From Phycisphaeraceae bacterium (GTDB lineage: Bacteria; Planctomycetota; Phycisphaerae; Phycisphaerales; Phycisphaeraceae), in contig JANQSF010000157.1 in NCBI GenBank assembly GCA_028284155.1, positions 48,528 through 112,527 of the forward strand: DNA of 64,000 nucleotides. Direction: 5' to 3'. Below the pieces are notes generated by a model. The model was given only the letters and a program-made list of their open reading frames with translations. It made no database searches and was not told the origin of the DNA. How positions within the stretch are numbered: position 1 is the stretch's first letter; each line of letters starts with the position of its first letter. The position numbers were made by a program, and so were the translations under genes. Below are positions 27,863-36,981 of this stretch, in pieces.

Positions 27863-29905
27863 TTAACCCGTTCCGCTCAGCCGCCGCACGCTGTGGTCAA
27901 ACCGGCTGACCATCGTGCGCAGCATGCTGTAAACGATCACGCTGTAGCCACCTGCCGCGATCAAAGCGGCGACGACGAGCGTGTAACGACCCGCGCCGCG
28001 GGGGCTTCCAAAGTCTGACACCGTTTCCCACGGGTTCAACAACATCAGGATGTTGGTCGAAACGCTGAACGCGTTGATGATCGGCCCAATGATCGGCATG
28101 CCGTTCGACGCGGTCGGCCCGCACAGCCCGCAGACGAGGCTTAACGCCAGCACGGCCCCGACCGAAGGCAGCAGCGCGCCGATCACCGTGCGTCGGCTGA
28201 TGCTCGCCATCATCCCGATCGCCACACACAACGCGACGAACGGCACGAGCATCATCGTTAAGAGGATCGGCGCTTCAGCCAGGATCAACGGCCCCGTCAC
28301 GCGTTGGGCGTTCGCGTCGTTCAAGGTGTACGTCATCTGCGCCTGTTCCCACCCGTTCGCCTCGCCGATCAGCGTGTAGACGCTCACCATCGCCAGCGTC
28401 AGGACGGGCACGGCAATCAACGCGGCCAGGAAGCTGACCAGCCCGCGCACCTTGCCCCATACGTATTGCTGCGGCGTGATCGGCGTGGTCAGCATCAGGT
28501 CGAGCGTGCCGTCTTCGCGCTCGCGGCTCACGCACCCCGCGCTCATGAACAGCGCGACCAGCACGACGATCGCCAACTCGATCCAGAGCAGCAGCATGAG
28601 CATGTACTTGAACAGTTCGGCCTGCGACAAGGTCGTCCCGCCGAAGCCCTTCAGTTCCGGCAGGTTGTTGTTGTGATAAGCAAGCAGCAATCCGCCCGCC
28701 GCCAGCAGCCCGATGCCGACGAAGCCCCACCGCCCGAGGATCGCGCCGGCCAACTTGCCGCGCGTATTCGACTCCCGCCAGGCGACCGGGTTGCCCTTGA
28801 CCGACCGTGGCGGCCGACGCCGCTCGCCCGGTCCGCGCAATCGAAGCACCCGTCGCACGCCGGCCGGCAGCGGGATCATCGCCTCGCCCTGGCCGATCCG
28901 CCGCAACTGAAGCGCGCTGAAGAGGATCAACGCGCCACTGAGCAACAGATTCCACGTCGCAAACGCCCCGAGCGGGTTGCCCAGGTAGAACTTGGCCAAC
29001 TTGCCGCGACCCGCCAGATCCTCCTCGGTCAGCAACCGGTACGACGGCTTGTTCAGCGACGCTTCCAGAACGAGCATCGGGTGCAGCGGCGTCAGCCAGG
29101 TCGTTCGGCCGAACCGTCTTTCGATCGGCGCCGCGAAATCGTCGTCGATCGCCGCGTCCGGGTCCCCATACGGGTCACCATAAGGATCGCCGTACGGATC
29201 GACCGGTTCGTTCGGGTCGTTGGTCGTCAGCGGCTGCGTAACCTCCGGCACCTCGATCACGACCTCCGTCCCCATCAAACGCACGACACGGTCAGCCGCG
29301 TAGCAACCGACCAGGTACGCGGCGATGCCGATGACAAAGATATAAACCGCCTTCCGCCCGCCCTTACGCAGCACGGCCAGCAGGATCGCGACCGACCCCA
29401 CCGTGATCGTCACCAGCGCCGCCACGGCGAACGCAATGAAGATCGACCGCACCGGCACGCCGCCGAAGATCAGCAGGACGGAAAACAACGGCAAGCCGCT
29501 GGCCAGCAGTGCGAGCACGAAGAAAAGTCGGCCGAACAACGTGCCCAACACGATCTGCAGGTTGGACAGCGGCGTGGTGAGCAGGATGTCCATCGTTTCG
29601 CCGGCCCGCTCCGCCTGGATCGCGCCGGCCATGAAGATCGGCGCCAGCAGACAAACCAGAATGACCTGCCCATATGCGATCAGGACGAACACCTGACTGC
29701 CCGCCTGCGCCAACGTCGACAGGTCGACCGTCCCAGCCATGCCCTGACCGAGGATCAGGCCGACCAGGATCAGAATGATCAGCGTCGCCAGGTACGAGCA
29801 TCGCACCAGCAGATGCCGCACTCGCCGCGACCCGCCCCACAGAATGCGCAGTAACACCGGGTTGGCCGGCAGCAGGTACAGAAGCCAGAGACCGAGTGTT
29901 TTCAT
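27863..29905 (-). CDS. Double-length ABC-2-type transporter permease
   Basis: A 680-residue integral membrane protein that looks like two ABC-2 permease halves fused. The first half (residues 1-230) carries GETMDILLTTPLS and the second (about 370-680) carries DGTLDLMLTTPIT; both are the coupling-helix region that contacts an ATPase. Each half has about six membrane helices. The linker contains the tandem repeat YGDP-YGDP-YGDP (near residue 240) in an acidic stretch. The substrate is unknown. An LptB-like ATPase gene starts 337 bp away on the other strand and could supply energy, but the pairing is only positional. Confidence 0.82.
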   Translation of the reverse strand: MKTLGLWLLYLLPANPVLLRILWGGSRRVRHLLVRCSYLATLIILILVGLILGQGMAGTVDLSTLAQAGSQVFVLIAYGQVILVCLLAPIFMAGAIQAERAGETMDILLTTPLSNLQIVLGTLFGRLFFVLALLASGLPLFSVLLIFGGVPVRSIFIAFAVAALVTITVGSVAILLAVLRKGGRKAVYIFVIGIAAYLVGCYAADRVVRLMGTEVVIEVPEVTQPLTTNDPNEPVDPYGDPYGDPYGDPDAAIDDDFAAPIERRFGRTTWLTPLHPMLVLEASLNKPSYRLLTEEDLAGRGKLAKFYLGNPLGAFATWNLLLSGALILFSALQLRRIGQGEAMIPLPAGVRRVLRLRGPGERRRPPRSVKGNPVAWRESNTRGKLAGAILGRWGFVGIGLLAAGGLLLAYHNNNLPELKGFGGTTLSQAELFKYMLMLLLWIELAIVVLVALFMSAGCVSREREDGTLDLMLTTPITPQQYVWGKVRGLVSFLAALIAVPVLTLAMVSVYTLIGEANGWEQAQMTYTLNDANAQRVTGPLILAEAPILLTMMLVPFVALCVAIGMMASISRRTVIGALLPSVGAVLALSLVCGLCGPTASNGMPIIGPIINAFSVSTNILMLLNPWETVSDFGSPRGAGRYTLVVAALIAAGGYSVIVYSMLRTMVSRFDHSVRRLSGTG

Positions 29906-30096
29906 AAGCCTGATTGCAGCGGCTTGCGCCCCGGCGAGGCACGCTTCAACGTGCGGTGCATCCCCGAAACAGACTACCGTCCACGGTCAAGACGGTCCAA
30001 CACGACACGACCCCGTCACGCGAACATGCCCCAACCGGACAACGTCCATACGATCAGGGCACGGTGTGTGTTCCCAGCGACTCGCCTCCCCCGCCA

Positions 30097-30121
30097 GGCA
30101 CGCCCTGCGGGCGTCCGCGAA
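30097..30121 (+). repeat. REP-like palindrome upstream of the LptB-like gene
   Basis: A 25-bp element, built on the palindrome ACGCCC-TGC-GGGCGT, with 23 of 25 bases matching the reverse complement of 31042-31066. The rest of the 337-bp divergent gap (29906-30242) holds runs of short words such as TTTGACC (about 30168-30195) and TTTTGCC (30206-30230) and no gene. Confidence 0.7.
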
Positions 30122-30242
30122 ACGGCCACCGCGTCGATTTCACCGGCAAAACACCCCAACCTACGACCTTTGACCTTCGACCCTTGACTTCCGACCTCCC
30201 CTCCGCCTTTTGCCTTTTGCCTTTTGCATTTTGAATTAACCC

Positions 30243-30980
30243 ATGTCCCTCCTCGACGCGCGGAAACTCGTCAAGTCCTACGGCGGCCGAACGGTTGTCG
30301 ATGAGGTTTCGTTCGACGTGAATGAGGGTGAGATCGTCGGGTTGCTCGGCCGAAACGGCGCGGGGAAGACGACCAGCTTCCGCATGACGATTGGCATGAT
30401 CACGCCCGAAGGCGGCAGCGTGTCGTTCAACGAGCAGGACGTCACCAAGCTGCCCATGTACCAGCGTGCCCAACTCGGGATGGGCTACCTCGCGCAGGAG
30501 CCGAGCGTGTTCCGCAGGTTGACCGTGCAGGACAACCTGATGGCCATCCTCGAGACCCGCCCGCTGACCAAGTCCCAGCGTAAACAGCGGGCTGACGAGT
30601 TACTGGCCCAGTTCGACCTGACCAAATGCCGCAAGCAGTTGGCCCACGTCTGTTCCGGCGGCGAAAAACGCAAACTCGAAATCGCGCGCGCCCTGATCAC
30701 CGAGCCGCGACTCATCCTGCTCGACGAGCCGTTCTCCGGCGTCGACCCTGTCGCCGTCGAGGAGTTGCAGGCCGAGATCCGCCGCCTGCGCGACCAGGAC
30801 GACATCGCCATGCTCGTCACCGACCACAACGTCCACCACATCCTGGCGGTGTGCGACCGGGTGTACGTCATCTTCGAGGGCAAGGTCTTCGCCTCCGGCA
30901 CACCACGCGACATCATCAACAATGAACAGGTCCGCAAGCTCTACCTCGGCTCGACCTTCCGTGGCGACGAGTTTGATTGA
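30243..30980 (+). CDS. LptB-like ABC transporter ATPase
   Basis: A 245-residue ATPase. Walker A is GRNGAGKTT (about residues 36-44), the signature is CSGGEKRKLEIARAL, Walker B is LILLDEPFSGVDP, and the H-loop is TDHNVH. The Q-loop AQEPSVFRRLT and the GVDP extension are typical of LptB, the motor that lifts lipopolysaccharide to the outer membrane through LptFGC. No lptA, lptC, lptF or lptG lies near. An alternative partner is the divergent double permease next door. The ATG at 30243 gives the usual short N-terminus. Confidence 0.88.
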   Translation: MSLLDARKLVKSYGGRTVVDEVSFDVNEGEIVGLLGRNGAGKTTSFRMTIGMITPEGGSVSFNEQDVTKLPMYQRAQLGMGYLAQEPSVFRRLTVQDNLMAILETRPLTKSQRKQRADELLAQFDLTKCRKQLAHVCSGGEKRKLEIARALITEPRLILLDEPFSGVDPVAVEELQAEIRRLRDQDDIAMLVTDHNVHHILAVCDRVYVIFEGKVFASGTPRDIINNEQVRKLYLGSTFRGDEFD

Positions 30981-31041
30981 AAGTGCAGCGATAAGCCACA
31001 AGCGACGAGCGATCAGGAAACGCGCAAAACGCCGCCCCCGC

Positions 31042-31066
31042 TTCGCGGACGCCCAAAGGGCGTGCC
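31042..31066 (-). repeat. REP-like palindrome downstream of the LptB-like gene
   Basis: A 25-bp partner of 30097-30121 in the opposite orientation. The palindrome GACGCCC-AAA-GGGCGTG is flanked by the same TTCGCG block. The two elements bracket the LptB-like gene. Confidence 0.7.
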
Positions 31067-31091
31067 TCGCAACCCACCGCAACCCAAGCAC

Positions 31092-31274
31092 ATGGACAAA
31101 CAGAACACCCAACACGACCTGCTGCCGCGCCCTCTGCGCCTGCTCGCTTTTGCGGTGTTGATTGTCATCGCCTTGTTCGCTATCCGCTTGATCGACCGCC
31201 ACGTCATGGCGCGCATGACTTCTTCCGACGCACTCGAATCCCAGCCCACGATTCATGACCGACCGACCCCGTAA
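31092..31274 (+). CDS. Small single-pass membrane protein overlapping rluB
   Basis: A 60-residue open frame (MDKQNTQHDLLPRPL...) with one hydrophobic helix at residues 17-34 and a basic/acidic tail. It ends 20 bp inside the pseudouridine synthase gene, in another frame, and lies 110 bp after the LptB-like gene. It has no clear ribosome-binding site and no recognised family. The clean membrane segment and position suggest a real small gene, but it could be chance. Confidence 0.4.
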   Translation: MDKQNTQHDLLPRPLRLLAFAVLIVIALFAIRLIDRHVMARMTSSDALESQPTIHDRPTP

Positions 31275-32277
31275 ATCCCGCCGCAAGTCAACGCCGCGCA
31301 CCGCGCGTCCAACAGCCGGCCGCACGTCGAAGAAGAAATCGGCGCGCCGTCCGCGTACCGGCGTGCCCGACGCTTTGACCGACAAGCAGCGTGGGCGACG
31401 TTTGCAGAAGGTGCTCGCCGAGGCGGGTATCGCCTCGCGCCGCGACTGCGAAGACCTCATCCTCGACGGCCGGGTCAAGGTCAACGGCGAACCGGTCACA
31501 GCGCTTCCCGCCTGGGTCGACCCGGATGTCGATCGTGTCGAGGTCGACGGCGAGCCCGTGCGCGGCACAGGCCGGTCGGGTAAACGGCGGCGCAAGCAAG
31601 CGGGCGCGGTACGCGAGCACACCGCCGCCGACCAACTGGTGTACGTTGCGTTGCACAAACCCAAACGCGTCATCTGCACGACGCGCGATCCGGAAGGCCG
31701 AACGCCCGTCACCGAACTGGTTGAACTGCCGCCGCCCGCGCCCGGTGTCAAGCCGCCTCGCCTCTTCCCCGTCGGCCGACTCGACGCGGAATCGACAGGC
31801 CTGATCCTGCTGACCAACGACGGCGACCTGGCCAACCGACTCACCCACCCGAAGTTCGGCGTCGTCAAGCAATACCGCGTGTCGGTGCGCGGCCGACTCG
31901 ACGACGAACAGTTGCAGGCCCTTCGCGATGGCATCCACTTGGCCGACCGCCGCGCCACCGGCCGACGCGGCAAGACTGGCACCGAACGGCCCGGCGCCAA
32001 ACGCGCCACCATGTCGCAGGTCAAACGCATCGGCTCGCGACCGGGCGGCAAGACCACGCAGGCCTCGACCGAGTTGCTCGTCACGCTCCGCGAAGGCCAA
32101 AACCGCGAGATCCGGCGCATGCTCGCCCGGCTTGGCTTTAAAGTGAAACGGCTCCACCGCGTCAAGATCGGCCCGCTTTCCGTCAAAGGCCTGGCGGTCG
32201 GCCAATGGCGGCTGCTCAGCAAGACGCAGGTCGATCGCCTGTACAAAGCGGCACGCGACCCCGACGATGCCGCGTGA
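31255..32277 (+). CDS. RsuA/RluB-type 23S/16S rRNA pseudouridine synthase
   Basis: A 340-residue protein. A very basic tail (residues 1-45) precedes an S4-type RNA-binding domain (about 48-110, with LQKVLAEAGIASRRDCEDLI). The catalytic domain has the GRLDAESTGLILLTNDGDL motif, with the catalytic Asp within GRLD, and a C-terminal EGQNREIRRMLARLGFKV motif. It isomerises a uridine of ribosomal RNA, probably of the 23S type (RluB), but RsuA or RluE specificity cannot be excluded. A basic insert near residues 240-265 is not usual. Confidence 0.92.
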   Translation: MTDRPRKSRRKSTPRTARPTAGRTSKKKSARRPRTGVPDALTDKQRGRRLQKVLAEAGIASRRDCEDLILDGRVKVNGEPVTALPAWVDPDVDRVEVDGEPVRGTGRSGKRRRKQAGAVREHTAADQLVYVALHKPKRVICTTRDPEGRTPVTELVELPPPAPGVKPPRLFPVGRLDAESTGLILLTNDGDLANRLTHPKFGVVKQYRVSVRGRLDDEQLQALRDGIHLADRRATGRRGKTGTERPGAKRATMSQVKRIGSRPGGKTTQASTELLVTLREGQNREIRRMLARLGFKVKRLHRVKIGPLSVKGLAVGQWRLLSKTQVDRLYKAARDPDDAA

Positions 32278-32420
32278 ATGCGCTTTGTCCGAATTCGCGA
32301 CGAATCGTGGCGATTCCACCGTCCCGTCTCTTGCATCCGCGGCGGCCGCGTGTTAGGGTAATGGCGAGTTTGTTTGCATGTCGGCTTCGCATCTGATCCG
32401 GGAGTGGAGCCCCAGTTCGC

Positions 32421-33827
32421 ATGATTACGAAGGTGCATTGTCCGCGTTGTCACACACCGCTCCGCGTGCCGGAGTCGGCCAGCGGCCAGGCCGCGCGATG
32501 CCCGTCCTGCAGGCAGGTCTTCAAGGTGCCCGAACCGGAAGAGCTGTTCGAAGAGACCATCTCGACTTGGATCGAAGACGACCTGGCCGCGATGGAAAAC
32601 CACCAGCAGCAGTACTGGGACAACATCGGCCGACGCGCCAGCCGATTCCGCCACATCATGCCGTCCGAAGACGCCGACGTTAGCCTGCGGCTGACTGAAG
32701 CGGAAGCCGATGACGTCCCGCCAACGGAGTCGGGCAAAGCCACCCCGGCGGCCCCCGCCGCCGAGAAGGTCGCAGGAGACGAGCCCGCTGCTGACTCGAC
32801 GGCCGCGACGACGATCAAAGAACCGAAAGCGAAGAAACCGAAAGACAAGCCGCGCACGACCCCCCGGGGCCCGTCGAAGAAACGACCCGCTCGCGCCGCG
32901 TCGGCATCGACATCGACGAAGGGCGCGGTCGAGTTCAACATGGACGTTACGTCCGTTGGCGATCGGCCATTCCTCGCGGTCGAGACGTGCACGGCCGCGG
33001 GTGTGACCCTCGCCTTCGACAGCCGGTGGCTCGAACACCCACGCTTCCGTGCGTCCGTGCCGCTTTGCTGCGCCGTCACCGGTGAAGACGCGATTGAGAA
33101 GTTGCGCGCCCGTCCGCTCGTCTTCGTCGATCAGTCCGGCGGCCAAATCCGTTCGCCGCAGGTCGTTGAGGCCAAGTACGAGCAGCGCATCCTGTCCGGT
33201 CAAACGCCCGCCGATCTGGTCCGCTCGATGGAACTCATCGACGGCCTGCCGCGACCTTACAACCGCCCGCTGCCTTACTACATCGACGAGCATCACACGC
33301 ACTTGTCACTCCGTTGCACGACGCGCAAGCGGGACGACGGCGGCATGTCGTGTTTGGTCGAGTGCCCGCACGGCTGGATGGCGCTCGAGTGGTTGGCGCG
33401 GGTCAACGGCATCTGTGGCCCGGAATACGAGGCGCTGGAGTCGCAGGTCGGTACGCTCGCAAGCGAGGCCTGGACCGAACTGCCCGAACAGTGTCGCCAA
33501 CGCATCGAAATCTGGTGCCAATTCGAACCGGGCGAACAGTTCCAAACGTATGTCAGCGACGCCGACTTCGGCTCTCGCGAGCGCGGCCTCGCCGGCCTGG
33601 TCATTACGGACCGTCGGCTTGTCTACTGCAAGTACCACCGCCGCGGCGCCATCGACCTGGAGCTGCCTGGTCGTTTGATTGTCAAGCCCGACGGCCGATG
33701 GGCAAACCTTTCCTGGGAGGCCGACGGCCGCCGCGTCAAGATCGTCAAGGTTCTCGCGGACGATGTCTCCGAGGTCGCGGCCGAACTGGACGAACTCGAT
33801 CACATCGACATCCATCAGACCGCCTGA
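32421..33827 (+). CDS. MJ0042-type zinc-finger protein of unknown function
   Basis: A 468-residue protein. The N-terminal zinc ribbon with Cys7, 10, 27 and 30 has the MJ0042/FHA-associated form (CPRCHTPLRVP and ARCPSCRQVFKVP). An acidic then Lys/Pro/Ala-rich linker (about 75-175) leads to a C-terminal region of mixed alpha/beta that I do not recognise, with several His/Cys-rich patches. Such MJ0042 proteins are abundant in Planctomycetota; the C-terminal part may bind a membrane lipid or ligand (PH-like tail), but that is a guess. The 143-bp gap before it (32278-32420) shows no gene. Confidence 0.75.
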   Translation: MITKVHCPRCHTPLRVPESASGQAARCPSCRQVFKVPEPEELFEETISTWIEDDLAAMENHQQQYWDNIGRRASRFRHIMPSEDADVSLRLTEAEADDVPPTESGKATPAAPAAEKVAGDEPAADSTAATTIKEPKAKKPKDKPRTTPRGPSKKRPARAASASTSTKGAVEFNMDVTSVGDRPFLAVETCTAAGVTLAFDSRWLEHPRFRASVPLCCAVTGEDAIEKLRARPLVFVDQSGGQIRSPQVVEAKYEQRILSGQTPADLVRSMELIDGLPRPYNRPLPYYIDEHHTHLSLRCTTRKRDDGGMSCLVECPHGWMALEWLARVNGICGPEYEALESQVGTLASEAWTELPEQCRQRIEIWCQFEPGEQFQTYVSDADFGSRERGLAGLVITDRRLVYCKYHRRGAIDLELPGRLIVKPDGRWANLSWEADGRRVKIVKVLADDVSEVAAELDELDHIDIHQTA

Positions 33828-33859
33828 CGCGCAACGCGTCGCCGGTTTAATCCAACGAC

Positions 33860-35470
33860 TCACATCGGCTTCAGCTCGATCTTGCGGTAGCGAATCTCGC
33901 CCGTGCCCGCCTCGATCCCGATGCTGCCCTGCGCCGACTTGCGCACGGCGTCGGTCGCGTCCCGGCCGAACCCGTTGCGGAATCGGCCAAGCTGCCGCCC
34001 GAACCGGCGTGCGTCGGACAGGTCGGTCTCGTTCACGAGTTGGCCATTGATCTTGATTACGATGTTCAGGTCTTTCATCTGAACCTCAGCCGTGTTCCAC
34101 TCGCCGATCGGCTTGAGCGAAGCGTTCTTGTCGATGCGGCCGAGGATCGCGCCCGTCTTCGCGAAGTTGCCGAAGAAGCCACGACCGCCGGGGTTCGAGT
34201 CGTCCGCCACGGGCATCGAGATTACCTGGCTGTCGTCGTGCGCCCGCATCGCCACCGCGCCGGCCGCGCCCTTGCTCAGCTTGAACTCGAACTTCAACTG
34301 GAAGTCGCGGTACGTCTTGTCGGTCAGCAGCCACTGCCCGCGCTGCCCCGACTGGGCCACTAACTCGCCGTCTTCCACCTTGAACGCGTCGTTGTCACCC
34401 TTGACGTGCCAGCCTCTCAGGTCGCGGCCGTTGAAGATCGCGTAACGCGACGCGCGGATCGGCGCGGCCGTGGTCTTTACCGCCGCCGTGCCCGACAACT
34501 TGCTCAACGCCGTTTCGACTTCGCGCAGTGTCAGCGTCGCACGGGTGCGCGAAAGGTCTTCGGTCGTGTGCTGATCGAGGAATCGCTGGTAATATCCCTG
34601 CGCCCGCGTGAGCATGGCCGGCCGAGAAGCCGACGTCGCCTGCGCCGCCCACGCGCGGTACCAGTCGCCAAGTTCCAAAGCCGTGTCGGCCGGCACCTGG
34701 TCAACCGGCGTCGTCGCCAGCGGCGTGAGCTTCTTGGTCTTTTCGTCGCCCGTCAGCGCCGCGTAAAACCGCGCGCCGCTCGGGTCGTCCATGTCCACCA
34801 CGTGCAGTTTGACCAGCAGCTTCGCCGTGGTCGTATCTTTCGGGTTCGCTTCGAGCTTGTTGCGAAGCAGCGCGATCTGCTTCGTCAGCCGTTGACGTTG
34901 CATCGCCCGGTCCAACTCGATCGCGATCGATGTTCGATCGTCCGGCCGAACCATCGACGCCAGCGCGATCGCGCGTCGGTAGTAGCTGATGCCTTCGTCG
35001 AATTCGCCCGCCTCGACGTGCGACCGCGCGACGCTCAGCATCGTGTCGAGCAACTCACCGCCAAGACGGTCACGCTCTTCGCCGCGCGCCCGGCTGTACT
35101 GCCTCTGCCGCACGAGGATCAGGTTCTGATTCGCCTCGGCCGCGCGCTTCGGCGCGACCTCCGCCAACATGAGCATCGCCTTCGCCGCCGTCTCGTAACC
35201 GTCCATCGAGCGGATGCCGAGCTTGTATGCCTCGTCGCACATCAACTCCTGCAACTTGGGCGTCGCCTGCGCGGCCGCCGCGCCTTCGAGGATGCGGTCC
35301 GCCAACGCCACGTCGTCCGTCTTCGAAATCGTCCCGTTCACCTCACGCAACGCATCGCCGTACAACGCGTCGAACGCCTTCTGCGTCTGGGCGTCCGCCC
35401 CGTACAGCGCGGGCGTTCCCACCAGGACAGCCAGAATCATCAGAGCACAAAGGGTCGGTCGCAAGGTCAT
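33860..35470 (-). CDS. Exported DUF1080 (3-keto-disaccharide hydrolase-like) protein
   Basis: A 536-residue protein. A signal peptide covers residues 1-24. The middle (about 30-330) is helical with TPR-like stretches. The last 170 residues form a DUF1080 domain, marked by IFNGRDLRGWHVKGD, LLTDKTYRDFQLKFEFKLS, AGAVAMRAHDD and a final concanavalin-like strand. DUF1080 proteins are glycoside-hydrolase-like, exported and common in Planctomycetota, and act on 3-keto-sugars. The start at 35470 has AGAGG about 7 nt upstream. It follows the rsmB-like gene on the same strand with a 131-bp gap. Confidence 0.85.
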   Translation of the reverse strand: MTLRPTLCALMILAVLVGTPALYGADAQTQKAFDALYGDALREVNGTISKTDDVALADRILEGAAAAQATPKLQELMCDEAYKLGIRSMDGYETAAKAMLMLAEVAPKRAAEANQNLILVRQRQYSRARGEERDRLGGELLDTMLSVARSHVEAGEFDEGISYYRRAIALASMVRPDDRTSIAIELDRAMQRQRLTKQIALLRNKLEANPKDTTTAKLLVKLHVVDMDDPSGARFYAALTGDEKTKKLTPLATTPVDQVPADTALELGDWYRAWAAQATSASRPAMLTRAQGYYQRFLDQHTTEDLSRTRATLTLREVETALSKLSGTAAVKTTAAPIRASRYAIFNGRDLRGWHVKGDNDAFKVEDGELVAQSGQRGQWLLTDKTYRDFQLKFEFKLSKGAAGAVAMRAHDDSQVISMPVADDSNPGGRGFFGNFAKTGAILGRIDKNASLKPIGEWNTAEVQMKDLNIVIKINGQLVNETDLSDARRFGRQLGRFRNGFGRDATDAVRKSAQGSIGIEAGTGEIRYRKIELKPM

Positions 35471-35601
35471 GGCTGCCTCTCGTTGGATTCGCTTCGTCTT
35501 GCCGCTTCGTTGCATCACCTGTTTCACACCATCATCTACCGGCTGACCGTTTGTCCCGTTGCACGCCCAGCCCGTACGGCCCAGGCCGCGTCCTATAACG
35601 A

Positions 35602-36981
35602 TCACGGCCCCGACCCGCCCGGTTGTGCCTTCAGCAGCGCGTAAAAACTGCCGTCCCGGTAGTTTCGACCCGCACCGCCCGGCAGCGTGAGTCGCTGGTC
35701 CTCGATTCTCAATGCATAACGGCCCGCGGCCGCCTCGGATTGCCGCTCGTTCTCAACAGGGCTCAGGCTGCACGTCGCGTAGAGCACCGCCCCGTCCGGC
35801 TCGACCCAGCCCGCCGACCGGTCGATGATCGTCCGCTGCACAGCCGAAAGCCGCCTCAGCCCCGCCCGTGTGTGGCGATATCTTGCCTCCGGCCGACGCG
35901 CCAGCACGGCCGTGTTCCCGCAGGGCACGTCCAGCAACACCAAATCGGCCCGCCGACGGTCTTTGCCAAACGCCGCCGCCACCGCCTCAGCCGCCATCAC
36001 CTCGACGCGGGGGTGGGCGTCGAACTGATCGTGCAGGTCGCGCATCCGCGCCGGGTCGGTGTCGCTGGCGATAACCGTCGCGTTCGGGTGCGTCGAAAGC
36101 AACTGCCGCGTCTTCGTTCCACGCCCGGCGCAGTAGTCGATCGCACAACGCACGTCCAGGCCGCGCGTCGCATTCACCGCCAGCGTCGAAGACGGGTCCT
36201 GCACGCGGCGGTGTTCGTGCTCATCGAGGAACGACGTCAGCCCGTCGTGCGAACCGGCCCAGATGACGAACTCGTCGTCGTTGTGCGGCAGCAGGTCGTC
36301 TGCGTGTGTCGAATCGGCAATGTCAAACCCCGGCTCAACCGCGACGATGATCGGCGGCGTCGCAACACCGTGTACACAGATGCGCGTCGCGTCGACTTCG
36401 CCGTAGTCGTTGATCCACTGCTGCACGAGCGGCAGCGGGTGACTCGTCGCGACGGAAAGATGCGCCGCCAAGTCGTTGGGCCCGCCCGGATTGGGCAGGG
36501 CGGGCGCGCTGAGCGGGATGAGTCCGTCGTCGGTCGGCAGCCGGTCAGCCGCGGGTGACCAGGGCGTGTGCGTGACGCGTTGTTCGGGCAGTTGCGCGAC
36601 ACGTCGTAATACCGCGTTGACCAGCCCCGCGGCATTCGGCCGAACGAGTCGACGCGCGAGTTTCACCGACTCGTCAACCACCGCGTGTGCGGGCAGACGG
36701 TCCATGAACACGAGCTGCGCCGCCGCGCTGAGCATCAACCCACGCAGCGCCGGCTCCAATTGCTCGCAAGGCTGTTTGAGAAACCGATCGAGCAGGTGCT
36801 CAAGCGTGATCCACCGTTGCAGGACGTTGCGATGGATGGCCAATGCCAAACGAGCGTCGCGCGCGTCGAGCCCGGCCACGTCCAGCGGCGTCGGCGGCAG
36901 GTCGGGAAACACCTCCGCCACGTCAGCCAACCGACGCGCGACCCGTTCCCGCGCGGACGTTGTGCGAGTGTGATGTGACAC
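35602..36981 (-). CDS. RsmB-like 16S rRNA m5C methyltransferase
   Basis: A 459-residue protein. The N-terminal 150 residues form a NusB-like RNA-binding domain, and the C-terminal part is a SAM-dependent m5C RNA methyltransferase with the motifs DYCAGRGTKTRQLL (SAM loop), LLDVPCGNTAVLARRPEARY (catalytic motif IV, Cys after Pro) and VLYATCSLSPVENE (motif VI, catalytic Cys). It methylates C967 of 16S rRNA if the parallel holds. Region IV usually reads DAPCS, so DVPCG is a small departure. I start at the GTG at 36981; a longer frame upstream lacks family similarity. Confidence 0.85.
   Translation of the reverse strand: MSHHTRTTSARERVARRLADVAEVFPDLPPTPLDVAGLDARDARLALAIHRNVLQRWITLEHLLDRFLKQPCEQLEPALRGLMLSAAAQLVFMDRLPAHAVVDESVKLARRLVRPNAAGLVNAVLRRVAQLPEQRVTHTPWSPAADRLPTDDGLIPLSAPALPNPGGPNDLAAHLSVATSHPLPLVQQWINDYGEVDATRICVHGVATPPIIVAVEPGFDIADSTHADDLLPHNDDEFVIWAGSHDGLTSFLDEHEHRRVQDPSSTLAVNATRGLDVRCAIDYCAGRGTKTRQLLSTHPNATVIASDTDPARMRDLHDQFDAHPRVEVMAAEAVAAAFGKDRRRADLVLLDVPCGNTAVLARRPEARYRHTRAGLRRLSAVQRTIIDRSAGWVEPDGAVLYATCSLSPVENERQSEAAAGRYALRIEDQRLTLPGGAGRNYRDGSFYALLKAQPGGSGP

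Noticed and set aside
28304..29854. A 516-residue plus-strand open frame over the double permease
   Set aside because: Composition dominated by Arg, Gln and Asp; antisense of an evident membrane protein.
30600..33302. A 900-residue minus-strand open frame over lptB-like, rluB-like and MJ0042 genes
   Set aside because: Spans several well-supported genes on the other strand; no recognisable domain.
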